From assembly GCF_018861315.1 (NCBI RefSeq), contig NZ_JAHLDL010000023.1, forward strand, positions 1-64,000: DNA of 64,000 bases. The letters run 5' to 3'. Made by a program: the position numbers and the translations under genes. Origin of the DNA: Clostridium bowmanii. GTDB lineage: Bacteria > Bacillota > Clostridia > Clostridiales > Clostridiaceae. Positions 1 through 8,426 of the stretch are shown here, piece by piece. Below the pieces are notes generated by a model. It worked only from the letters and a program-made list of their open reading frames with translations. It made no database searches and was not told the DNA's origin. Numbering within the stretch: the first letter of the stretch is position 1; the number at the start of each line of letters is the position of its first letter.

Positions 1-2
1 TT

Positions 3-91
3 TGGTGCTGAAGACCGGAATCGAACCGGTACGGTGTTTAACCACCGCAGGATTTTAAGTCCTGTGCGTCTGCCAGTTCCGCCACTCCAGC
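3..91 (-). tRNA. tRNA-Leu (UAA)
   Basis: The minus strand folds as an 89-nt class II tRNA with encoded CCA. The anticodon loop is CTTAAAA, giving anticodon TAA, and a long variable arm is present. It is the most promoter-distal gene of the tRNA operon seen here and is nearly identical to the copy at 674-762. Confidence 0.96.
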
Positions 92-159
92 TTATTTGCT
101 TTCGACTTACACAATGTGAGATTTTACTTATTCAACGTAATGAGTAATTTAAAACTCAT

Positions 160-235
<76 letters not shown>

Positions 236-328
236 ATATTAAAGTTGAATCTAAAAATTAAAACTAATACAAAATCTTATTTTAATGATTAAACAGTATA
301 ACTATACAATCAATAATTTAAAACTTAT

Positions 329-404
<76 letters not shown>

Positions 405-510
405 ACATTAATTCTAAATTGTAAATAAGCTTTTTTGAAAACAATTATAATTTTATACTAATATGTACCATATGTCAATATTTTTTTATGAACTAAAGAT
501 TAAATGTAAA

Positions 511-587
511 TGGTAGCGGAAATAGGACTTGAACCTACGACCCTTCGGGTATGAACCGAATGCTCTAGCCAGCTGAGCTATTCCGCC
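511..587 (-). tRNA. elongator tRNA-Met (CAU)
   Basis: This is a 77-nt tRNA with loop TTCATAC and anticodon CAT. The acceptor stem starts GGCGGAA and pairs fully, and the initiator-type GGG/CCC anticodon stem is absent. The overall sequence resembles elongator Met tRNAs of Firmicutes rather than the lysidine-modified Ile2 tRNA. Confidence 0.9.
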
Positions 588-592
588 ACATT

Positions 593-668
<76 letters not shown>

Positions 669-673
669 ATATT

Positions 674-762
674 TGGTGCTGAAGACCGGAATTGAACCGG
701 TACGGTGTTTAACCACCGCAGGATTTTAAGTCCTGTGCGTCTGCCAGTTCCGCCACTCCAGC
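674..762 (-). tRNA. tRNA-Leu (UAA), promoter-proximal copy
   Basis: This is an 89-nt class II tRNA with anticodon TAA and encoded CCA. It differs from the 3-91 copy by a single T-arm base (attgaacc versus atcgaacc on the plus strand). It is the first gene after the promoter at 864-892. Confidence 0.96.
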
Positions 763-863
763 TTATTGACTATAATTTCATCTGCGTCTTGCTAATTAGT
801 TACTAACTTAACTTGTTCCACATTTACTAGCATTCGAAGTGTTACTTGTCAGCAACATTTTTT

Positions 864-892
864 ATTATATATGATGTAGAAACTATTGTCAA
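864..892 (-). promoter_or_regulatory. sigma-A promoter of the tRNA operon
   Basis: Read on the minus strand there is a perfect TTGACA (887-892), a 17-nt spacer and a perfect TATAAT (864-869). It sits about 100 nt upstream of the first tRNA-Leu and points toward the cluster. Confidence 0.85.
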
Positions 893-946
893 TAACTTTT
901 TGTTTTTTTAAAATAGGAACTAAGTACTTAGTTCCTACAGATTTCA

Positions 947-1360
947 CTAATAACTTGACGTTTTTTTACTATATCCTCTGCCTTTTCCCTCTTGATGTTT
1001 TTTAACGTCTTGAAATCTTTCTTCACTGTCTTTTAAAAATTTAGTCATTATGTCTTCAAATCCACTTGCATTTGCTTTGCTTTTTTCCTTTTCCCAATCT
1101 ATCTCCATTGGTTTAATAGATTTTTTAGGCACTCCAGCTTGTTTTATGGACAAACTAATTTTACCATTATCATCTACAGAAATTACTTTAACTTTAACTA
1201 TATCATTTTCTTTAAGATGATCATTAACATTTTTAACGAATGTATCCGAAACCTCAGATATATGCACTAGTCCTGTCTTGCCCTCCACTTCTACAAACGC
1301 ACCAAAATTGGTGATATTTACTACTTTACCTTCTACAATGCTTCCAGCCATTAAGGTCAT
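947..1360 (-). CDS. S1-domain RNA-binding protein, YabR-like
   Basis: The 137-residue protein has one N-terminal S1 RNA-binding domain (about residues 5-75, with the typical GxVxxxxxFGAFVEV and GLVHISE motifs) and a basic, low-complexity tail. Start: ATG at 1360 is preceded by a strong GAGGAGGAG, so an in-frame start 63 nt further upstream is rejected. It is the last gene of the conserved rqcP-yabP-yabQ-divIC-yabR order. Family members are general S1-type RNA-binding proteins; their exact target is not established here. Confidence 0.9.
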   Translation of the reverse strand: MTLMAGSIVEGKVVNITNFGAFVEVEGKTGLVHISEVSDTFVKNVNDHLKENDIVKVKVISVDDNGKISLSIKQAGVPKKSIKPMEIDWEKEKSKANASGFEDIMTKFLKDSEERFQDVKKHQEGKGRGYSKKTSSY

Positions 1361-1440
1361 ATTAAAAAGACTCCTCCTCAAAAATAATGTTTTTATTTTA
1401 TATATTAATTTAATAATAAGCATAACAATAATTATAGCAT

Positions 1441-1713
1441 TTAGTTTTTATTATCCATTACAGGAGTTTCACCTTCTTTAACAAGACCTAAAATTTCTCT
1501 TGCCAATTTTTCTATATATTTGTCAGTTTTAGATAACTCTACTTCATCCTGCAATACTTTTTTTTCTTCTTTTCTCTTTTGTAATTCAACATTATACTTT
1601 TGTAACTCATTCTTTTGTCTTACCATCGTTGCCTGTTGGTGAATTAAAACATAACATACATACACCACAGCAAAAACTAATACCACACTCTTAATACTAA
1701 ATTTTTTTTTCAT
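1441..1713 (-). CDS. divIC: cell-division protein DivIC/FtsB family
   Basis: The 90-residue protein has one N-terminal membrane segment (about residues 9-26) followed by a coiled coil (about 30-70), the standard FtsB/DivIC layout. In Bacillus, DivIC is part of the DivIC-FtsL-DivIB septum complex on the outer membrane face. The position between yabQ and yabR matches the Bacillus gene order and supports the name. The short length is normal for the family. Confidence 0.88.
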   Translation of the reverse strand: MKKKFSIKSVVLVFAVVYVCYVLIHQQATMVRQKNELQKYNVELQKRKEEKKVLQDEVELSKTDKYIEKLAREILGLVKEGETPVMDNKN

Positions 1714-1806
1714 ATTACATACCCTTTTCCTTTCAATGGAATGAGTATTCTATAAACTTCATAAATCTATTCTAAATTGTATTTCACATTTCTTCAAGCT
1801 ATTTTT

Positions 1807-2211
1807 TTATAATTTACTATTTTTTTTTATTCCAAGCTTACAAAATAATAAATTTAATGGATACAAAATGTGATTCCATGCAATTCTAAATACTTTCCCA
1901 TTGAGTTTTAGAGCTCTATATTGCAGTTTTATAAAAGCCCTACTTAAGAGTTTTAAATATAAGTATGCCCCTATTATCAAACATACATACACATAAAAGT
2001 TTATGTAGCCCTCATTAGTATACATCAAAAATATAAAAACGACTATAGAAGTTAATGTCCAAAATAGTAAATCTTGTATTATCGTTAAAAATTTGTTAGG
2101 ATTTTCGAATCCTCTAATTAATCTATATATGTCAAAAAATATACCAGTTATTATTCCAGACAATAAACTGAAAATTATAAGTCTAACTTGGTTTATCAAT
2201 GAAATTATCAT
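1807..2211 (-). CDS. yabQ: spore cortex biosynthesis protein YabQ
   Basis: The 134-residue protein has several hydrophobic segments (about residues 8-28, 43-64 and 70-88) and a basic C-terminus, as in the YabQ family. YabQ is a membrane protein required for spore cortex formation in Bacillus. It starts 7 nt after the yabP stop, so the two are co-transcribed and probably translationally coupled. Function is assigned from family features and exact synteny. Confidence 0.88.
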   Translation of the reverse strand: MIISLINQVRLIIFSLLSGIITGIFFDIYRLIRGFENPNKFLTIIQDLLFWTLTSIVVFIFLMYTNEGYINFYVYVCLIIGAYLYLKLLSRAFIKLQYRALKLNGKVFRIAWNHILYPLNLLFCKLGIKKNSKL

Positions 2212-2218
2212 AACTCTT

Positions 2219-2512
2219 TTACCTGAACAATCTTGATATTATACTATCTTTTTTGACTTTACTTTTGTCGCTAGTATAAACAAAAGCATCTACCTTCCCA
2301 GTTATTATTACATCTCCATTTTGAACATCTAATTTATTCATCTTTAATTCTTTTCCTTTTACTATCATTGTTCCTACATCTGTGTTCAATAATATTTGAT
2401 TTTCATTGAAATTTATAACCTCAATAACTCCATTAATAGTGAGCTTTTTTCTGTTTTCAAGCATTAAATTGCTTTTTCTATCCTCTATTTTGGTTTCTTT
2501 CTTTACTTCCAT
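2219..2512 (-). CDS. yabP: sporulation protein YabP
   Basis: The 97-residue protein has the beta-rich YabP/YqfC-type core with R-K-KL-I-GV near residues 22-32 and GKVDAFVYTSDK near the C-terminus. YabP is expressed during sporulation in Bacillus, just upstream of yabQ, and that order is kept here. The start at 2512 has a GGAGG box 7-8 nt upstream. The 138-nt spacer before it is large enough for its own, probably sporulation-specific, promoter, which I could not assign with confidence. Confidence 0.9.
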   Translation of the reverse strand: MEVKKETKIEDRKSNLMLENRKKLTINGVIEVINFNENQILLNTDVGTMIVKGKELKMNKLDVQNGDVIITGKVDAFVYTSDKSKVKKDSIISRLFR

Positions 2513-2650
2513 AATATCCTCCTTATTAATTTTAATAATAAAAATTGGGAATTAAGAAGCTAATCCTATTCACAATTAGGTACATACCATTATATTCCTA
2601 TAAAATGTATATGCTTATTAAACTTAATTAAGAATTATATTTAACAACAT

Positions 2651-2911
2651 TTATTCATTGTCTTCTCTTCCTGAAACTATTTCATACATTTCTTTTGCAC
2701 TATCTTTTGTTACATGTTCGGCAATATTTATAATTTTAGCTTGTAAAATTTGATTTGCAAATTGAATTTCGATAGTATCACCTTCAGCCACCACTGTCCC
2801 TGCTTTTGCTACTTTATCATTTATAGAAACCCTACCACTTTCGCAAGCTTCCTTTGCTATAGTTCTTCTCTTAATAATCCTTGAAACCTTTAAATATTTA
2901 TCTAATCTCAT
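2651..2911 (-). CDS. rqcP: S4-domain RNA-binding protein RqcP (YabO)
   Basis: The 86-residue protein is essentially a single S4 RNA-binding domain: MRLDKYLKVSRIIKRRT at the N-terminus and the GRVSINDKVAKAG hairpin near residues 27-39. In Bacillus the homologue RqcP (YabO) works with RqcH on stalled 50S subunits to add C-terminal alanine tails. It lies between hup and yabP in a row of same-strand genes. Confidence 0.9.
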   Translation of the reverse strand: MRLDKYLKVSRIIKRRTIAKEACESGRVSINDKVAKAGTVVAEGDTIEIQFANQILQAKIINIAEHVTKDSAKEMYEIVSGREDNE

Positions 2912-2974
2912 ATATGCTTCTCCTTTTTAATATGATTTGCTATTTTTAGCATTTGTAAAACAAAATTTTAAAAC

Positions 2975-3003
2975 AAAAAACCCAGATAAATATCTAGGTT
3001 TTT
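2975..3003 (-). terminator. terminator of hup
   Basis: An A-rich/T-rich flanked hairpin (arms 2981-2987 and 2992-2998) lies 16 nt after the hup stop. On the minus strand it is followed by a T-tract. Its position between hup and rqcP suggests hup is mainly monocistronic. Confidence 0.75.
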
Positions 3004-3018
3004 CACATCACAGTAAAA

Positions 3019-3294
3019 CTATTTATTTACTATATCTTTAAATTCTTTACCAGCTTTAAATACTGGAACTGTTGATGCTGAGATTTGAATTTCTTCTTTT
3101 GTTCTTGGGTTTCTACCCATTCTAGCAGCTCTTGCTCTTGTTTCGAAAGTTCCGAATCCAACTAGTTGAACTTTTTCACCTTTTTCTAATGTTTCTTCAA
3201 TACTTTCTATAATACCTTTTAGAGCTGCTTCTGCGTCTTTTTTAGTTAACTTAGATTTGTCTGCAATACTTGTTATTAATTCTGATTTATTCAC
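3019..3294 (-). CDS. hup: HU family DNA-binding protein
   Basis: The 91-residue protein matches HU throughout: MNKSELITSIADKS at the N-terminus, then GFGTFETRARAAR and GRNPRTKEEI, the DNA-binding beta arm. HU is the main nucleoid protein, binding DNA as a dimer. The start codon is GTG with GGAGG 8 nt upstream. In Bacillus hbs lies elsewhere; in this window HU sits between rqcP and yabN. The upstream leader carries repeats described separately. Confidence 0.96.
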   Translation of the reverse strand: MNKSELITSIADKSKLTKKDAEAALKGIIESIEETLEKGEKVQLVGFGTFETRARAARMGRNPRTKEEIQISASTVPVFKAGKEFKDIVNK

Positions 3295-3318
3295 TTTTGT
3301 TACCTCCTTATTATTGAG

Positions 3319-3383
3319 TACACTACTTAGTAGTGCGTACGCTATTAAGCATATTCTTCACTATTAAATAGCATATTCTTCAC
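3319..3383. repeat. inverted and direct repeats in the hup leader
   Basis: An inverted repeat (CACTAC, TTA, GTAGTG, within 3319-3341) is followed by two direct copies of AGCATATTCTTCAC at 3348-3361 and 3370-3383, spaced 22 nt, about two helical turns. They lie 25-90 nt upstream of the hup start. They could be a regulatory site; no known operator is recognised. Confidence 0.4.
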
Positions 3384-3433
3384 CAATTTTAAAATTCCTT
3401 CTTTTGAACTTGTTTTATTTCTAAATAAATTTA

Positions 3434-4876
3434 TCAACTTTTGGATTCGTTCCATAAAATGTCCATTTCTGCAAGTGACATGTTGCCTAAATCTATGTTT
3501 CTGCTACTTGCATTTTCTTCTATGTACTGAAAGCGCTTGATAAATTTATCTATAGTATAATTTACTGCAAATTCGGGGTCTGTGTCAAGTAGTCTAGCAA
3601 CATTTACAGTAGAAAATACCAAATCTCCCACTTCTTCTAGTATTTTTGCCCTATTTTTGCCTTTATATACATCTTTTACTTCTTGTAGCTCCTCTAACAC
3701 CTTTTCCATAGCTGGTTCAACTGAGTCAAAGTCAAAACCTATTTTCGATGCTTTTTCTTGAACCTTATGTGCTCTCATTAAACCAGGCAAATTTTTAGGA
3801 ACATGCTTTAGAGTATCTGTGTAATTTGTAAATCCTTTTTCTTCCATTTTAATGTTTTCCCAGCTTTCTAAAACACCTTTAGAATCTTTACTTTCTGGAA
3901 TTTTAAAAATATGAGGATGCCTTTTTATCATCTTATTTGTAATACCTTTAATAATATCATTTATATTAAAATATCCTTCATCTTTTCCTATTTGGGCATG
4001 AAAAACCACCTGTAGTAGCACATCCCCTAATTCCTCAATAATTTCATCTTCGTCCTTGTGGTCTATGGCTTCCAAAACTTCATAACATTCTTCAATAAGA
4101 CATTTCTTCAAAGATTCATGTGTTTGCTCCTTATCCCACGCACATCCATTTTCACCTCTTAAGATATTCATAACTGCCAACAAATCGTAAAAATCCACTG
4201 CCGCTTCTAATTCTTTTGGCATATAAATTGAAGTTAAGTAGTCGATATCTTCTTGCCTATCTAGCTCATATAATTTAATATTTCTAGTATTTTCCAGTCC
4301 TTTTACACCCGCTGCTCTAACAAAATAAATTTCCATATCATCTTTGTAATACTCCAGCAGAGCAAGTTTTACGTCTGTTGCTATAGATTTATTGTAAACT
4401 TGTGTTATTAACAGCCCTACCCTTTTATCTAACACTTGATTTTTTATATCGAAGGCATCTATAATTTTTAGTCCTTCAATAGGATCTAATTTTAAGCTTT
4501 GAATAACTGCATCTATAAAACTAACTGCGGGGAGAATTTCTATATCTATGTTATTCTCTTCACAAAGTTTTAATAATAGTTTAACAGAAGTTTCTGCCAC
4601 AAGGGGGTTACCAGGTACTCCATAAATTATATCTCCGTATGTTTCATGTTTTTGGATAAGATCCTCTGCAATGGCCTTATAAATATCATCAAAATTATTA
4701 TTTTCTTCATATCTATGGTCATAGGTCTCAAATTTAATTGATAGTGTTTTTAGATATTCCACAGTAGGATGCTTTTCTGTTCTTAAATAAATTTTTTTCC
4801 CCGCTTTAAGAATCTCAACTGTTTCGATAGTTAGTGATCCTATTGCACCAGGACCCAGTCCCACTACTTTAATCAT
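3434..4876 (-). CDS. yabN: YabN: tetrapyrrole-methylase domain fused to MazG pyrophosphohydrolase
   Basis: The 480-residue protein has two parts. Residues 1 to about 220 are a SAM-dependent tetrapyrrole methylase-like domain (VVGLGPGAIGSLT at the N-terminus, YGVPGNPLVAE near 104). The rest is a tandem MazG region with LRGENGCAWDKEQTHESL, the EECYEVLEAID helix and EELGDVLLQVVFHA. MazG proteins hydrolyse nucleoside triphosphates to monophosphates and pyrophosphate. The substrate of the methylase-like part is unknown. The fusion and its place next to spoVB match Bacillus yabN. Confidence 0.93.
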   Translation of the reverse strand: MIKVVGLGPGAIGSLTIETVEILKAGKKIYLRTEKHPTVEYLKTLSIKFETYDHRYEENNNFDDIYKAIAEDLIQKHETYGDIIYGVPGNPLVAETSVKLLLKLCEENNIDIEILPAVSFIDAVIQSLKLDPIEGLKIIDAFDIKNQVLDKRVGLLITQVYNKSIATDVKLALLEYYKDDMEIYFVRAAGVKGLENTRNIKLYELDRQEDIDYLTSIYMPKELEAAVDFYDLLAVMNILRGENGCAWDKEQTHESLKKCLIEECYEVLEAIDHKDEDEIIEELGDVLLQVVFHAQIGKDEGYFNINDIIKGITNKMIKRHPHIFKIPESKDSKGVLESWENIKMEEKGFTNYTDTLKHVPKNLPGLMRAHKVQEKASKIGFDFDSVEPAMEKVLEELQEVKDVYKGKNRAKILEEVGDLVFSTVNVARLLDTDPEFAVNYTIDKFIKRFQYIEENASSRNIDLGNMSLAEMDILWNESKS

Positions 4877-4897
4877 TAGCTTTCACTCCTTTGTTTT

Positions 4898-6436
4898 TTA
4901 TTTTTGCCTAGAAAGCTTATTTTTAATTTCCTGATATTCAAATATTCTGAGCAAAAAAATTAATATTACGTAAACAATAATTCCTATTGTGATGGATACT
5001 ACGCAAGCAAGTCCACTGCTCATTGTATAATTATAGACATTTGCGTTACTAAATACAACTGCAATTATCATTATACCAGCTGCAATTGATGGTTTTACAA
5101 AAGCATCTAAAATCTTAATTTTTATATTTAGTACATTCTTTAAATCCCTCATATTTAATAAGCAACTTGTAATATATCCTAAAATAGTTCCTATAACCGC
5201 ACCATAGATATTTACAGATGAAAACGTAACTAATACATATGTTACAATAATCTTTATAATGCACCCCAGTGCTAAATTGTATACAGGTTTCATATAATTG
5301 CCTATACTTTGGAGTATTGCCGTGCTGGTTTGAGTTAAAATTAAAAATGGTATAGATATTGATATATATTTGAGGATTTCATACCCCGCTGCATCCTTCA
5401 TAAAAACCAAATGCATTATAGGATAAGCCATAAAAAACATACCTAGTGACGATGGAAGTGAGATAACATTTGACAATTTCACAGCCATATCTACTCTTAT
5501 AATGAGTTCTCTCCTTTTCCCTAAATAAAAGGCTTCTGCAATTATTGGCACCAAAGACGCGCATAGTGCCACAGAAAGAGCTAAAGGTACATTCATCAGG
5601 GTAAATGCCTTTCCAGTCAACTGGCCATACATTACTGCTGATTGTGTTTGCGTAAATCCGGCTTTTAGAAGTTGCTGGGGTACTAAAACTGAATCTATCA
5701 ATGACATAATAGTACCCACTGCAGCACCTAAAGATATTGGTAGTGCAGCCTTACCTAAATCTGATAAAATATTTTTTTTCTTTGATGTTTTTCTTACTGG
5801 CAGCTCTTTTTTCATCCTAAAATAAGTTAGCATTAAATATATACTTCCCATAACTGCACCAACTAAAGTTCCAAGTGCTGCTCCTCCAGCAGCATATTCA
5901 ATTCCCTTTGGAAACAATAAATATGCAAATAAAACTCCAGCCACAACTCTTCCCACCTGTTCAACTATTTGCGAAATAGCGGTAGGTCTAACATTCTGTA
6001 GCCCTTGGAAAAATCCCCTAAAGGTACACATAACAGAAACAAAAATTGGTGCTATTGCAATTACTGTAAAAGAGTAATAGGATTTAGGATCCCATTTTAA
6101 AATAGATATAATAGGCTTTGCAAACATTATCATCAGCATAGTAACCACTGACCCTAATGTAAGCATAAAAAAAAGTGTTTGCCTTAATACCTGCCCTACT
6201 CCTTCTCTATCATTTCTAGCATTCATCTCTGCAATAAGTTTAGACATAGCTATGGGAACACCTGAAGCTAATGCCACAAACGTCATGTAAAGCGGATACG
6301 ACATCTGATAGTATCCCATGCCTTCATCCTTTATAAGCGCCTGTATTGGAATTCTAAAAAATAGTCCTAAAAATCTTGCGAATATTCCTGCCAGTCCAAG
6401 TATAATTGTCCCTTTTATCAATGAATGTTTCTTCAT
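4898..6436 (-). CDS. spoVB: stage V sporulation protein B, lipid II flippase-like
   Basis: The 512-residue protein is a polytopic membrane protein of the MOP/polysaccharide exporter superfamily with about 14 predicted membrane segments. The N-terminal IKGTIILGLAGIFARFLG and the SGVPIAMSKLIAEMNA stretch are typical of SpoVB. SpoVB is needed for spore cortex synthesis and is thought to move lipid-linked precursors across the membrane. It has GGAGG upstream and lies between spoVT and yabN, as in Bacillus (yabM). Confidence 0.92.
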   Translation of the reverse strand: MKKHSLIKGTIILGLAGIFARFLGLFFRIPIQALIKDEGMGYYQMSYPLYMTFVALASGVPIAMSKLIAEMNARNDREGVGQVLRQTLFFMLTLGSVVTMLMIMFAKPIISILKWDPKSYYSFTVIAIAPIFVSVMCTFRGFFQGLQNVRPTAISQIVEQVGRVVAGVLFAYLLFPKGIEYAAGGAALGTLVGAVMGSIYLMLTYFRMKKELPVRKTSKKKNILSDLGKAALPISLGAAVGTIMSLIDSVLVPQQLLKAGFTQTQSAVMYGQLTGKAFTLMNVPLALSVALCASLVPIIAEAFYLGKRRELIIRVDMAVKLSNVISLPSSLGMFFMAYPIMHLVFMKDAAGYEILKYISISIPFLILTQTSTAILQSIGNYMKPVYNLALGCIIKIIVTYVLVTFSSVNIYGAVIGTILGYITSCLLNMRDLKNVLNIKIKILDAFVKPSIAAGIMIIAVVFSNANVYNYTMSSGLACVVSITIGIIVYVILIFLLRIFEYQEIKNKLSRQK

Positions 6437-6533
6437 AATATCCTCCTTATAATGCTATGTGGTAGGTAATAATTACATTCTCTGATTATAATTATTTAAC
6501 TTAAGGACTTATTATTACTTATATTAAAAAAAT

Positions 6534-6587
6534 AAAAGTATATATTACCGCAAATATGTTTCACTTTGCCTCGTAATATATACTTTT
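6534..6587. terminator. long hairpin after spoVT, related to the 41.4 kb palindrome
   Basis: Perfect 15-bp arms AAAAGTATATATTAC (6534-6548) and its complement (6573-6587) enclose a smaller stem CGCAAA/TTTGCC. On the minus strand it follows the spoVT stop by 12 nt and is followed by a T-tract, so it can end spoVT transcription. The same 15-nt arms occur at both ends of the 190-nt palindrome at 41396-41586, so this may be a short copy of a repeated element. Confidence 0.7.
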
Positions 6588-6599
6588 AGGTGTTTACTT

Positions 6600-7151
6600 T
6601 TATTGTTCCATCTGTTTTCCTAAAAAAGATGCTGCAGTTTCTGCTAATTTCAATTCTAAATTTCCAAATTTAACTTCTGCATCTGTTGATATTATTAGTA
6701 CTGCCCCAATTGCATCTCCTTCTGTTATTATAGGCGCTATTACCTGAGCCTTATATTTATTTTCCATCTCATCATCATACAAGGCTATAACTTTTTCTGA
6801 GCCTTCCCCTAATAGAACAGCTTTTCTATCTTCCATTGCTTTTTCTAACTCCATGCTAACTTTTTTATCAACATACTCTTTTTTAGCACCGCCGCTTACA
6901 GATATTATGTTATCTTTATCGCATATAATTATTATATTACCTATAGTTTGCTGTAATGACTCAGCATATTCTCTAGAAAATTCACTTAATTCCCCTATAG
7001 GCGAGTATTTTTTTAAAATAACTCCACCTTCTCTATCAGTAAATATTTCAAGCGGATCTCCTTCTCGTATTCTCAGAGTTCTTCTTATTTCTTTAGGGAT
7101 AACAACTCTGCCTAAATCATCTATACGTCTTACTATGCCCGTTGCTTTCAT
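6600..7151 (-). CDS. spoVT: stage V sporulation protein T (AbrB-type regulator)
   Basis: The 183-residue protein has an N-terminal AbrB-type swapped-hairpin DNA-binding domain (MKATGIVRRIDDLGRVVIPK) and a C-terminal GAF-like domain (about residues 55-180). SpoVT is a forespore regulator that tunes sigma-G-dependent genes. It is preceded by AAGGAGGGAA and followed by its own terminator hairpin. The position between prsA and spoVB agrees with the conserved mfd-spoVT-spoVB order. Confidence 0.95.
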   Translation of the reverse strand: MKATGIVRRIDDLGRVVIPKEIRRTLRIREGDPLEIFTDREGGVILKKYSPIGELSEFSREYAESLQQTIGNIIIICDKDNIISVSGGAKKEYVDKKVSMELEKAMEDRKAVLLGEGSEKVIALYDDEMENKYKAQVIAPIITEGDAIGAVLIISTDAEVKFGNLELKLAETAASFLGKQMEQ

Positions 7152-7271
7152 TTAAATAATTCCCTCCTTAAATAAAATCTTATATAATATACTTGCACTA
7201 TTATTATCTTTCTAAAGTTGGAATTTTATGCACATTTATATATGTTTTATTTTAATATTATAAATACGAAT

Positions 7272-7308
7272 AAAAAAAATAGAGAATACCTAAATATTAA
7301 GGTATTCT
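7272..7308 (-). terminator. terminator of prsA
   Basis: A hairpin with arms AGAATACC (7283-7290) and GGTATTCT (7301-7308) lies just beyond the prsA stop and is followed on the minus strand by a run of T (A-run at 7272-7279 on plus). Confidence 0.8.
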
Positions 7309-7332
7309 GTATAGCTTTATAAATATAAAATC

Positions 7333-8331
7333 TTATAGATTTTTTTCATTTTTTGTTATCTTAGCTTCTGTTTGCCATTTTGTCATGGCAGCTTTCCATG
7401 CTGCTTCTTTTTCCTGTGCTATAAGGGTTTTTTCTACTTCTGCCTTAACCGCTTCAAATTTCTTTACAGGATACTCTTCTTTTGCAATGGTTTTTATTAT
7501 ATGCCATCCAAATTGAGTTTGAACAGGAGCTGAAATCTTACCTACTCCTAAAGTTGATGCCGCTGCCATAAAAGTTTTATCCATTTGAGTATCATTGTAC
7601 TCTACGAATCCTAAATCTCCGCCATTCTCAGCAGCAGTTTGGTCTGTACTCTTTTCTTTTGCTACCTTTGCAAAATTCTCACCAGCATCTAATCGTTTTT
7701 TAACCGCTACCGCTTCTGCTTCCGTTTTAAGTAAAATATGAGCTGCATGAACTCTGTTTGGCTTTTCTGTGTATAGTGTTAAATTACTATTGTAGTATGC
7801 TTTTTGTTTTGTCTCATCTGTTTTAACATTTTTTGTAACTTCTTTATATAATGTATCTTGAATAATACTTGGTTTTATTCTTCCTTTTAATTGCTCTTCT
7901 GTAAGGTTAGCCTGTGTTAATGCTTCCTTATACTTAGCATCTGTTCCTAAGCTTTTCTTGATTTCTGCTAATTGCTTAGCAATTTCTTCATTTAATTTGG
8001 CTTCAGTAGGCATTACTTTTAACTCATTAGCTTTATAAATTACTATTTTTTCAGTAATAAGGCCTTCTAACACCTGTTGTTTTTGCTTTGTTATTTCTGT
8101 CATAGCTTCAGCATTATCTTTATAATTTGCTCCATACTGTGTTTCAATCTGTTTCATAACAGCCGCTAATTGTTCGTCCACCTGTCCTCTAGTTACTTTA
8201 GCATCGAAAACCTTAGCTACTGTACTTTTAGCAATACCTTCAGGTGTTTTTTCAATCATATTACAACCAACTAAAGATGTAGCAAATATAGTTATCAAAG
8301 CTGCAGTTATTATCTTTTTTACATTTTTCAT
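7333..8331 (-). CDS. prsA: foldase PrsA, parvulin-type peptidyl-prolyl isomerase lipoprotein
   Basis: The 332-residue protein begins with a lipoprotein signal ending in SLVGCN (lipobox Cys at 23). A SurA-like N-domain follows, then a parvulin domain (about residues 190-285, HAAHILLK and GGDLGFVEYND). It is predicted to be membrane-anchored outside the cell and to help secreted proteins fold. RBS GGGGGAAA is present. The gene sits between mfd and spoVT, where Bacillus has none. Confidence 0.9.
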   Translation of the reverse strand: MKNVKKIITAALITIFATSLVGCNMIEKTPEGIAKSTVAKVFDAKVTRGQVDEQLAAVMKQIETQYGANYKDNAEAMTEITKQKQQVLEGLITEKIVIYKANELKVMPTEAKLNEEIAKQLAEIKKSLGTDAKYKEALTQANLTEEQLKGRIKPSIIQDTLYKEVTKNVKTDETKQKAYYNSNLTLYTEKPNRVHAAHILLKTEAEAVAVKKRLDAGENFAKVAKEKSTDQTAAENGGDLGFVEYNDTQMDKTFMAAASTLGVGKISAPVQTQFGWHIIKTIAKEEYPVKKFEAVKAEVEKTLIAQEKEAAWKAAMTKWQTEAKITKNEKNL

Positions 8332-8426
8332 TATATTTCCCCCATTCTGTATGTAATATTGACATTTAAAGTTTTGTTACAATACATTACATATTAATTT
8401 TAACACATATTTATTTTATCACAAAT

